The position numbers and the translations under genes are program-made. Under the pieces are notes generated by a model, which saw only the letters and a program-made list of their open reading frames with translations, ran no database searches and had not been told where the DNA came from. From contig NC_015177.1 in NCBI RefSeq assembly GCF_000190735.1, forward strand, positions 806,001-870,000: a stretch of DNA of 64,000 nt, written 5' to 3'. This DNA comes from Pseudopedobacter saltans DSM 12145. Its GTDB lineage: Bacteria > Bacteroidota > Bacteroidia > Sphingobacteriales > Sphingobacteriaceae. Within the stretch, counting starts at the first letter, position 1. Each line of letters begins with the position of its first letter. Positions 55,051-62,663 of this stretch are shown one piece after another.

Positions 55051-56058
55051 ATGAAAAAAAATACGTTATTTTTATTATCAGCTTTAACCATAGCTAGCTT
55101 TCACACAAAAGCCCAATGGGTTGAATCCGGAAACCAAAAAAACATTGTTTGGGAATACAGTTTTGCTGGTACAACAAGCACAGTGACAAATTCTGGTAAA
55201 GGAATAGAAAAAACATCAACTCCCTCATCTCAGGACTTCCTTCCAAGACCAAAATCTGGAGAGGTTAAAATTATCGCAGGTGAAGAAAACGGAACTGGAA
55301 AATCTTCTTTCACCCTTAATAACGAGGGGAGACCCTCTCTAACCATGGTGCATACCAGCGGACGGGGTTTTGCTCCGGCTGCGGCAAAATTTATTGTCCG
55401 GAATTTCGAAGTTAAATCAAAAGTGATGAGCTTACATTTTAGCTTAAAACCAGGTAATACCGCCGAAAACAAACAAGCTATATGGTATTTTATTGTCGGA
55501 TCGGGGACGAATTCCAGTGTTGGTGGGGCAGGGGCACCAATCATATCGGCAGCTGGTAACGTAGATAAAGGAGTATATACCCTTTTCAGACTTAGAAAAG
55601 CTGCTGTTGGAGGAAAGTACAGTTTACAAGCAAGATATAATGATGGCACTCAACCAAAAGCTGATAATAACTACTGGGGTTGGCAAACAATATCAGGAGT
55701 GAGCCTGACAAGTGATAAGGAAACAAAGTTTGATATATTCTGCAATAACACAGATGAAAGCCAATTGTATACTGTTAACGGAACGCAGAAAACATTACCT
55801 GCAAAAGCTTATCATATTTATATAGATGGAGTGCAAAAAGGTGCAGGTAGTAATGAAGCCGCAAAATTAGTGAGAAATGAAGGTGGAGTTGATAAGGATA
55901 TATATTATACTGGAGATCTAAACGGCTTTAGTATCATGTCTCGTGAAGGAGCACATTCAGATCTAAAGAATGCTGACGGCACCATTAGTTATGACAACTC
56001 TGCGTCATTAATGATAAGTGATTTAAAAATAGTTCATCTCGCGGCAGCAAAAAAATAA
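55051..56058 (+). CDS. secreted protein, single shared beta-rich domain (array member 5)
   Basis: A 335-residue exported protein (signal peptide ending TKAQ). The whole mature chain is the shared domain and it is closest to the middle domain of member 4: WVESGNQKNIVWEYSFAG, TSTPSSQDFLPRPKSGE, SLTMVHTSGRG, VMSLHFSLKPGNTAENKQA, IWYFIVG and GFSIMSREGA...ASLMISDLKIVHL. There is no T9SS region, so it should remain in the periplasm. It ends just before a terminator. Confidence 0.78.
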   Translation: MKKNTLFLLSALTIASFHTKAQWVESGNQKNIVWEYSFAGTTSTVTNSGKGIEKTSTPSSQDFLPRPKSGEVKIIAGEENGTGKSSFTLNNEGRPSLTMVHTSGRGFAPAAAKFIVRNFEVKSKVMSLHFSLKPGNTAENKQAIWYFIVGSGTNSSVGGAGAPIISAAGNVDKGVYTLFRLRKAAVGGKYSLQARYNDGTQPKADNNYWGWQTISGVSLTSDKETKFDIFCNNTDESQLYTVNGTQKTLPAKAYHIYIDGVQKGAGSNEAAKLVRNEGGVDKDIYYTGDLNGFSIMSREGAHSDLKNADGTISYDNSASLMISDLKIVHLAAAKK

Positions 56059-56091
56059 GAATCTGGAATGTCCTTAAAAGTAAAAAGAGAA

Positions 56092-56119
56092 TTAGACGAG
56101 GAATGAAAACCTCGTCTAA
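56092..56119 (+). terminator. intrinsic terminator after the domain array
   Basis: A 10-bp perfect stem (TTAGACGAGG 56092-56101 / CCTCGTCTAA 56110-56119) with an 8-nt loop, followed by ACTTATTTTAAC. It lies 33 bases after the stop of array member 5. Confidence 0.8.
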
Positions 56120-56167
56120 ACTTATTTTAACAAATCTTATTATGCCTGTTAAACCCTAATCTCAATA

Positions 56168-58147
56168 ATGAAAAAAACAATCAATTTACTCCTGTTATCT
56201 TTTTTTGGTATGTCTGTTTCGGCGCAAGATTTAACAATAATTCCGAAAGAAAATTTTAAGGTAACCAATTTGGGCCCTCAGGTAACGGATATCGTTTTGC
56301 AGGGAAGTGTTTTTGCCAAAGATCCGGACGGAAAAATATTAATATATACCGTGATTAGAGGAACTCCAGCTCATTTACTTGCCTTTAATATCGAAACCCG
56401 AAAACTGGTAATTGATTTACCATTACCAAAAACGGATGGATCATGGGATTTAGAAGTTAGCTCAACAGGGATAGTCTATGTTGCTGGTGGCGCTGGAGGA
56501 TTTTTTTATAAACATGTTCCCGGTACAAACAAAGTAGATAATATAGGGAATGTTTTAGGAACAGAAAAATATATATGGGACTTATCTGCAGGTAAGGATG
56601 GTGAAATTTACGGTGCAACTTATCCAAATTGCAGGGTTTTTAGATATCACCCAAATGAAGGTTATACAGATTTCGGAAACGGGCCTTTGGTAGAAGGAGA
56701 AAATTATGTGAGAGGGTTGGTATACAATCACACCAGTAAGAAAATTTATGCCGGTATTGGTTCTCATGCACATCTCATAGAACTGGATACGAAATCTAAA
56801 ACGAAGGTTAGTTTATTGCCACAAGAATATAAGTCGGCGCAGTTTGTATATGACATAGGCCAGGTACAGGACTTAAAATCGGGCGACAGGATTTTCTTTA
56901 CCGTTGCCGGAGCAAAAAAAGTACTTGTTTATAACATCACAAAAAAAAGATACGAAGCAGAAATGCCCGAATTCCCAGTAAAGGCTATAATTAAAGATCC
57001 GGCAACAGAAAAAGTATACTACGTTCATAACAGTAAACTGATGATGCTGGACTATAAAGAAGAAAAGCCAACCCCTGTAGAGCTTTCCAATTTCAGAGGA
57101 AAACCTTTAGCTTCTGTATGGAATGAAAAAGGAGAACTCGTATTCCTGAACAGTTATCAGCAAATCATAACCTTTAATCCAGTGACTTCTCAGCAAAAAG
57201 CACAGTCTTTGATAGATGTCCCTGCTCAACCTATATCCTTAACCTATATAGATATTGGACCCGATAAAAAAATTTGGTCGGGAGGATATTTAGGTGGTAG
57301 TAACGCTGCTTATGACTTAAAGAAGAATAAGGCTACGGTATATAAGGGGCTAAGTCAAACAGAAAGTGTTACAAAGCTAGGTTCTAAGATATACTTCGGT
57401 AATTATCCTAAAGCCAAATTTAATGTGTATGATATTTCAGAGGAATGGAGTATTAAAGATAAAAATCCTAAACAAATAGGGGCTGTTGATGGGCAGGACA
57501 GGCCCTTTGGTGCATTAGCTGTGCCATCTTTAAACAAGGTGTATTTTGGTACAGTTCCGGAATATGGAATCAACGGAGGCGCTCTGGTAGAAATAGATGG
57601 AGCAACTGATAACGTTGTAAGTCTGGGAGAAATCGTTCAAAAACAATCTGTCATTACATTGGCCTTTCAGGGGGATATGCTGGTAGGAGGTTGTTCAATA
57701 TGGGGTGGATTGGGTATTCAACCGGTAGAAAAGGAAGCGAAGCTATTTGTCTGGGATCCCATGAAAAAGCAAAAAGTATTTGAGATTGTACCAGTACCCG
57801 GTGCAAAAGCGATTACATCACTAATAAATGGTCCGGATGGAAATGTTTGGGGGTACGCAGGCGGTACGCTGTTCAAATTTGATTTGAAAAAGAAAGCAGT
57901 AATACTAACTAAACATATTTTTAATGATAAAAGAGATTCATTTCTGTGGAGACCTGATACATTTGTTGTTCATCCAAATGGAATGATATATGCCGCTTTA
58001 GATGGGAATTTAATTTCATTAGATCCAAAAACACTGGATATGAAATCCTTTAATGTCTCAGGATCAGACCTTATTATGGGTTTGAATAAAGAGATGTATT
58101 ACAGGCAAGGTAAAGAAATATGGAGTTTGGATATTATAAAAAAATAA
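56168..58147 (+). CDS. secreted beta-propeller protein, possible lyase (propeller 2)
   Basis: A 659-residue exported paralogue of the protein at 46075 (signal peptide ending VSAQ). Shared blocks include NLGPQVTDIVLQGSVFAKDP, GATYPNCRVFRYHPNEGY, GENYVRGLVYN, KIYAGIGSHAHLIELD, CSIWGGLGIQPV, EAKLFVWDP and PGAKAITSLINGPDG. It is placed directly after the five-protein array, so the array is bracketed by two propellers. It starts a short run with the esterase and SGNH genes (22 and 0 bases apart). As for propeller 1, the PL24/25/42-type propeller lyases are the closest functional idea, unproven. Confidence 0.72.
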   Translation: MKKTINLLLLSFFGMSVSAQDLTIIPKENFKVTNLGPQVTDIVLQGSVFAKDPDGKILIYTVIRGTPAHLLAFNIETRKLVIDLPLPKTDGSWDLEVSSTGIVYVAGGAGGFFYKHVPGTNKVDNIGNVLGTEKYIWDLSAGKDGEIYGATYPNCRVFRYHPNEGYTDFGNGPLVEGENYVRGLVYNHTSKKIYAGIGSHAHLIELDTKSKTKVSLLPQEYKSAQFVYDIGQVQDLKSGDRIFFTVAGAKKVLVYNITKKRYEAEMPEFPVKAIIKDPATEKVYYVHNSKLMMLDYKEEKPTPVELSNFRGKPLASVWNEKGELVFLNSYQQIITFNPVTSQQKAQSLIDVPAQPISLTYIDIGPDKKIWSGGYLGGSNAAYDLKKNKATVYKGLSQTESVTKLGSKIYFGNYPKAKFNVYDISEEWSIKDKNPKQIGAVDGQDRPFGALAVPSLNKVYFGTVPEYGINGGALVEIDGATDNVVSLGEIVQKQSVITLAFQGDMLVGGCSIWGGLGIQPVEKEAKLFVWDPMKKQKVFEIVPVPGAKAITSLINGPDGNVWGYAGGTLFKFDLKKKAVILTKHIFNDKRDSFLWRPDTFVVHPNGMIYAALDGNLISLDPKTLDMKSFNVSGSDLIMGLNKEMYYRQGKEIWSLDIIKK

Positions 58148-58169
58148 TCTCTTATTAATTGATCAAAAT

Positions 58170-59477
58170 ATGTTAAAGGACATTTTTTCGAAATATGGTA
58201 TTGTAGGCATATGGTTAATTTGCTTTTGTATTTCTTTAGGTGCGACGTCTCAGCCTAAACCGCAAGATCTTACAATAGAACTCTCCTTAAATAATAATGA
58301 TTGGATTTATAATATAGGAGAACAGGTATCTGTGTCAGGAGTGGTTAAGTACAAAGGGAAGTCACTTGACAGTGTGAAAGTTAAATATGATATCGGTCCT
58401 GAAATGTTAACTGCGATAATAGCCGATAGTATAATTATTACCAATGGCAGTTTCGTCCTTCAGGCAGGTACCATGCAAAATCCGGGTTTTTTAAGATGTA
58501 CAGTTAAGGTTGAGTATAAAGGGAAAGAATATCGAGAGGTAATAACTGCTGCTTTTGATCCTAATAAAATTGCTCCTACAGTGGATATGCCTTCAGACTT
58601 TATGGATTTTTGGCAGAAGGCTATAAAAGACAACAGGGAAATACCTTTAGATCCTAAAATGACCCTCTTAAAAGATAGATCTACAGAAGAGCTTAACGTA
58701 TATGAAATTTCTTTCCAGAATTACAAACTGGGCAGTAGGATATATGGCATTTTATGTGTTCCAAAATCACCGGGGCGTTATCCGGCAATATTCAACCCTC
58801 CGGGTGCCGGAATACATAAAATTCAGGGCGACCTAACTACCGCCAAAAATGGTTTTATTACATTACAGATAGGTATACATGGAATTCCGTTAAACATGGA
58901 GCCCGAAGAATACAAAAAACTTGCTAACACTACCTTTAAAAGATACAGGGTAGAGGGAATGGAAAATAAAGACACCTATTATTTTAAGAGAGTGTATCTG
59001 GGCTGCGTAAGAGCAATTGACTTTATATATACGCTACCCGAATTTGATGGTGAAAATATAGCAGTAACTGGAGGAAGTCAGGGTGGAGCTTTAACTTTGA
59101 TAACAGCTGCATTAGATAAAAGGATAAAATATTTGGCGGCCTATGCCCCTGCATTATCCGATCTTACTGGATATTTACATAATCGAGCCGGTGGCTGGCC
59201 ACATATGTTTAAAACGTCTATTAATAATAATGAAAAACTAATAAATAGCTTGCAGTATTATGATGCGGTAAATTTTGCTAAACACATACGGGTGCCGGGC
59301 CTGTACAGTTTTGGATATAATGACGAAACTACACCGCCTACAAGTATGTTTTCTGCGTATAATTCAATAATGGCTCCAAAGGAATTATACGTGGTAAAAG
59401 AAACAGGGCATTGGTATAACAGATTACAAACTGAAAAGCGAGCCGATTGGTTACAAAACAAATTAAGAAAAAATTAA
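58170..59477 (+). CDS. acetyl-xylan-esterase-like alpha/beta hydrolase
   Basis: A 435-residue exported hydrolase (N-terminal hydrophobic segment WLICFCISLGATSQ). An N-terminal beta domain (about 30-135) precedes the AXE1/CE7-type catalytic domain. The nucleophile Ser is in TGGSQGGAL (about 302), the acid in GYNDETTPP (about 384) and the His in ETGHWYNR (about 411). Family members remove acetyl groups from oligosaccharides. The next gene, an SGNH hydrolase, is probably a second deacetylase, which suggests an acetylated substrate. Confidence 0.85.
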   Translation: MLKDIFSKYGIVGIWLICFCISLGATSQPKPQDLTIELSLNNNDWIYNIGEQVSVSGVVKYKGKSLDSVKVKYDIGPEMLTAIIADSIIITNGSFVLQAGTMQNPGFLRCTVKVEYKGKEYREVITAAFDPNKIAPTVDMPSDFMDFWQKAIKDNREIPLDPKMTLLKDRSTEELNVYEISFQNYKLGSRIYGILCVPKSPGRYPAIFNPPGAGIHKIQGDLTTAKNGFITLQIGIHGIPLNMEPEEYKKLANTTFKRYRVEGMENKDTYYFKRVYLGCVRAIDFIYTLPEFDGENIAVTGGSQGGALTLITAALDKRIKYLAAYAPALSDLTGYLHNRAGGWPHMFKTSINNNEKLINSLQYYDAVNFAKHIRVPGLYSFGYNDETTPPTSMFSAYNSIMAPKELYVVKETGHWYNRLQTEKRADWLQNKLRKN

Positions 59478-60146
59478 ATGAAGTGTTTAAAGTACGTAGC
59501 ATTAGCTTTTGCTCTTTTTTTGTGTTATGAAAACAGCATAGCACAAAAACCGTCACGTTTTCAAGCTAATATCCAGAAGTTTAAACAACTGGACAGCATT
59601 AATCCACCGGCTAACAGCCCTATTTTGCTAATTGGCAGCTCATCTTTCACTAATTGGAAAGATGTACAATCTTATTTTCCTGAATATACAATTATAAATC
59701 GAGGCTTTGGGGGATCTCAGTTTCCGGATTTGATAAGACATGCAGATGACGTTATCTACCCCTATAAACCTAAACAAATTATAATTTATTGTGGAGATAA
59801 TGACTTGATGACCAAAAATGCTACACCACAAAATGTATTTGATAATTTCAAAACATTGTATAATGGTATCAGGAGTAAATTAGGGAAAAAGGTGAATATC
59901 ACTTTTATTTCTATTAAGCCTAGTCCAAGAAGGCGGCATCTTATCCCTCGAGTAGTAGAAACCAATGCTTTGATAAAGAGTTTTTTAAAAAAAGATAAGA
60001 ATGCCGGATATGTCGATGTCTATAATAAAATGCTGGCTGCGGACGGTGAACCCATAAAGACGATATTTTTAAAGGACAGTTTGCACATGAACGCTTCAGG
60101 CTATGATATTTGGCAAAAAGAGATAAAGCCTGCTTTATTAAAGTAG
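59478..60146 (+). CDS. SGNH/GDSL-family esterase
   Basis: A 222-residue secreted hydrolase (signal peptide ending SIAQ). Block I PILLIGSSSFTNW (about 48-60) has the catalytic Ser. Block II is NRGFGGS, block III YCGDNDL, and block V DSLHMNASGYDIW (about 199-211) holds the Asp/His pair. The family includes carbohydrate acetyl-esterases and rhamnogalacturonan acetylesterase-like enzymes. It starts directly after the stop of the upstream esterase and is surely co-transcribed with it. Confidence 0.87.
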   Translation: MKCLKYVALAFALFLCYENSIAQKPSRFQANIQKFKQLDSINPPANSPILLIGSSSFTNWKDVQSYFPEYTIINRGFGGSQFPDLIRHADDVIYPYKPKQIIIYCGDNDLMTKNATPQNVFDNFKTLYNGIRSKLGKKVNITFISIKPSPRRRHLIPRVVETNALIKSFLKKDKNAGYVDVYNKMLAADGEPIKTIFLKDSLHMNASGYDIWQKEIKPALLK

Positions 60147-60248
60147 TAAAGAACTTTCCCTGCAACTTTAAAGAATTCCAAATTAAAGTCAATTGAGCGA
60201 TACTATTATGTGTTACTCCAAAAAAATCACTTAATAAAAAGACAAACG

Positions 60249-62612
60249 ATGAGATATAAATATATTATTCTTATAATTCTACTCTTCATATCCAGATACG
60301 TAAAATCTCAAAATTTGGCTGTATTAGAAGGGATTGTAAGCTATAACAATTCAATAATTGAAAAAGCTTCAATTTCTTTAATTAATACATCTTACTATAC
60401 AGTTTCAGAATCTTCAGGGCAATTCAAAATATCGAATATTAGACCTGGTAAGTATTTTTTACGTGTACAGACTGATGGACTTTCTGATTTTTTAGAAGAA
60501 ATATCATTAAACGCTGGGACCAACTATAAAGAAATCAATTTACAAAATGTCATAAACCACCTAAGTGAAGTAATAGTAACTGCAGAAAAAAGAGAAACCA
60601 ATATGCAGATGACTCCATCTAGCATTAGTGCTTTAGATTCTAAAGACGTTAGAAATGCCAGGATATGGGATATAAAGGACTTAACCGCTATAGTTCCTAA
60701 TTTGTATGCAGCTAATCCCGGCGATCTCAGAAATGTAGTTAGTATAAGAGGGGTAACTACAACTTCGTACGAACCAGCCGTGGCAACTTATATAGACGGA
60801 GTAAGCCAGTTTAGTTTAGATTCATATATTTCGCAGTTAAATGATATAGAAAGAATTGAAGTTTTAAGGGGGCCACAAAGTACATTGTACGGCAGAAATG
60901 CTACCGGTGGAGTAATTAATATTATTACTAAGCAGCCGGATAATCAGACCAAAGGTTTTGCCGAATTAAACTTTGGAAACTTTGGTCTCCAGCGTTATGC
61001 TGTGGGTGTAAGAACTCCAATAGTTGCTGACAAATTATATTTTGGAGCAACCGGCATATTTACTCGTAAAGACGGTTTTTTCTTTAATGAATTTACAAAT
61101 TCGGCTTATGATGATATGAAGCTGAGTCAGGGCAATTATTTTTTAAAATATCGGACAAATAAACGCTTATCATTTCTTATTAATGTAAAGCATCAGCTGC
61201 AATTAAACAAAGGTACATTTCCTTTGGTTATGGACAAGGAAGAAGCTTTTGAAAAACCTTTCAGGCTAGACCAAAACAGAAGTTCTAGGATGAGAGATCG
61301 GACTTTTAATATTTCTTTGACTGCTAAGTACCAACATGAACATTATGTGTTAAATTCTCAAAGCTCTTATCAGGAAAACTATCGTTTTTACGAAGACCCG
61401 ATAGATGCAGACTTTTCCAGTTATGATATTATAGCTATTGTAAATGATTTTGGCAAAAAATGGAATAGGAATAAAGTCCTTATGCATGAACTTCGGCTTT
61501 CATCTCCTTTGTATTCCACTGCCAAATTGAAATGGAATACAGGTATTTATGGGTTTTTGCTAAGTAGCCCCCTTAAACAAGGCACCTATTATGGAAGCGA
61601 TGCGGGAATGTACGGTTCACCGGTAACCAATTTTACAGATATAAACATAAACAGCCTTAATGGGTATGGCTTTGCCGGATTTGGGCAAATAGATTATCAG
61701 TTATCCTCATCATTATCTTTAATTGCAGGTTTAAGATACGATTATGAACATAAGCAGCAGCAGATAGGAGGTATGGTTATTCCTGAAGGAGGTAAACAGC
61801 TGGTAACAAGAACAGATACCTCCGCTTCTGCAAATTATGGCAACTATAGTCCAAAAATAGCTTTGAACTATAGTCTGTCTGAAAATCATAATTTTTATGG
61901 TGTGTACAGCAGAGGCTTCAGAGCTGGTGGTATCAGCGAGTACTCTTCCGATCCTTCTCAGGCACCTCTTATTTCATATGATTCGGAATATAGTAATAAC
62001 TTTGAAATAGGTACTAAAAATATGCTGGTGGGGAGAAAATTGAAACTTAATGCAGCTTTGTTTTATACCCAAATAACAAATGGACAAATACCTGTTCTCG
62101 TCATGCCAGAAGCATTGACATTGATTCGCAATGCTGCAAAAATGGCAAGTAAGGGTTTCGAATTTGAGTTATCAACCATTCCGGTTAAAGGTATCGAATT
62201 GGCATATAATTTTGGATATACAGATGCTCATTACGAAGATCTGGTAAGTCCAGATAATGATCACGGAGAAAATAAGGACTTAAGCGGCAAAAAGCAGGTA
62301 TTTACGCCTGAAACGACCTCATTTTTATCTTTACAGTATACTTATTATAATCTGTCTTCAAATTCTAAATTTTTTGCAAGGTTAGAATACAGACATATCG
62401 GAAAACAATATTTTGATTTGTCAAATACAATTTATCAGAATGATTATGGTCTGTTAAATTCCCGTTTAGGTTTTCAGTATAAAAGAGCTGAAATAGCTCT
62501 GTGGGGTGCAAATATTATGGACAAAAAGTATATTAGCTACGCTTATGATTTCGGAGCGATACATCTGGGAAATCCAAAAACCTATGGTCTGTCACTAAGC
62601 ATTAAAATTTAA
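60249..62612 (+). CDS. classical TonB-dependent receptor (not SusC type)
   Basis: 787 residues from the ATG at 60249, where a signal peptide begins (MRYKYIILIILLFISRYVKS); an earlier in-frame ATG at 60210 would add 13 unlikely residues. A short carboxypeptidase-regulatory-like domain (LAVLEGIVSYNNSIIEKASI) precedes the plug (SEVIVTAEKRETNMQMTPSS; RIEVLRGPQSTLYGRNATGG) and the barrel ending TYGLSLSIKI. The plug is of the type seen in siderophore/small-molecule receptors, and no SusD gene follows. In this setting it may take up an oligosaccharide or a small product (inference). Confidence 0.9.
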   Translation: MRYKYIILIILLFISRYVKSQNLAVLEGIVSYNNSIIEKASISLINTSYYTVSESSGQFKISNIRPGKYFLRVQTDGLSDFLEEISLNAGTNYKEINLQNVINHLSEVIVTAEKRETNMQMTPSSISALDSKDVRNARIWDIKDLTAIVPNLYAANPGDLRNVVSIRGVTTTSYEPAVATYIDGVSQFSLDSYISQLNDIERIEVLRGPQSTLYGRNATGGVINIITKQPDNQTKGFAELNFGNFGLQRYAVGVRTPIVADKLYFGATGIFTRKDGFFFNEFTNSAYDDMKLSQGNYFLKYRTNKRLSFLINVKHQLQLNKGTFPLVMDKEEAFEKPFRLDQNRSSRMRDRTFNISLTAKYQHEHYVLNSQSSYQENYRFYEDPIDADFSSYDIIAIVNDFGKKWNRNKVLMHELRLSSPLYSTAKLKWNTGIYGFLLSSPLKQGTYYGSDAGMYGSPVTNFTDININSLNGYGFAGFGQIDYQLSSSLSLIAGLRYDYEHKQQQIGGMVIPEGGKQLVTRTDTSASANYGNYSPKIALNYSLSENHNFYGVYSRGFRAGGISEYSSDPSQAPLISYDSEYSNNFEIGTKNMLVGRKLKLNAALFYTQITNGQIPVLVMPEALTLIRNAAKMASKGFEFELSTIPVKGIELAYNFGYTDAHYEDLVSPDNDHGENKDLSGKKQVFTPETTSFLSLQYTYYNLSSNSKFFARLEYRHIGKQYFDLSNTIYQNDYGLLNSRLGFQYKRAEIALWGANIMDKKYISYAYDFGAIHLGNPKTYGLSLSIKI

Positions 62613-62620
62613 ATTATAAC

Positions 62621-62632
62621 GGTAACGTACAC
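62621..62632. promoter_or_regulatory. LacI-type operator of the enolase-family gene
   Basis: GGTAACGTACAC, centred about 37 bp upstream of the ATG at 62664. Together with the following bases it shares TAACGTACACAAT exactly with the operator of the symporter operon at 28651-28668. Confidence 0.7.
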
Positions 62633-62634
62633 AA

Positions 62635-62642
62635 TAAATTTG
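62635..62642 (+). promoter_or_regulatory. Bacteroidota -7 promoter box (TAAATTTG)
   Basis: An exact TAnnTTTG match, 21 bases before the start codon at 62664 and immediately after the operator. Confidence 0.6.
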
Positions 62643-62663
62643 TATATTAACACCAAGCACTAA

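Noticed and set aside
55230-55649. 139-codon open frame on the minus strand
   Set aside because: It is antisense to array member 5 with no independent support.
48161-56058. Assignment of the shared domain to PL7 alginate lyase
   Set aside because: The general jelly-roll look is similar, but the PL7 active-site motifs (R[ST]E, Q[IV]H, YFKxGxY) are not present in the five sequences.
59487-59500. GTACGTAGC inside the SGNH gene, similar to the 48112 operator
   Set aside because: It is only a half match, lies within coding sequence just after the start, and the gene is co-transcribed from upstream.
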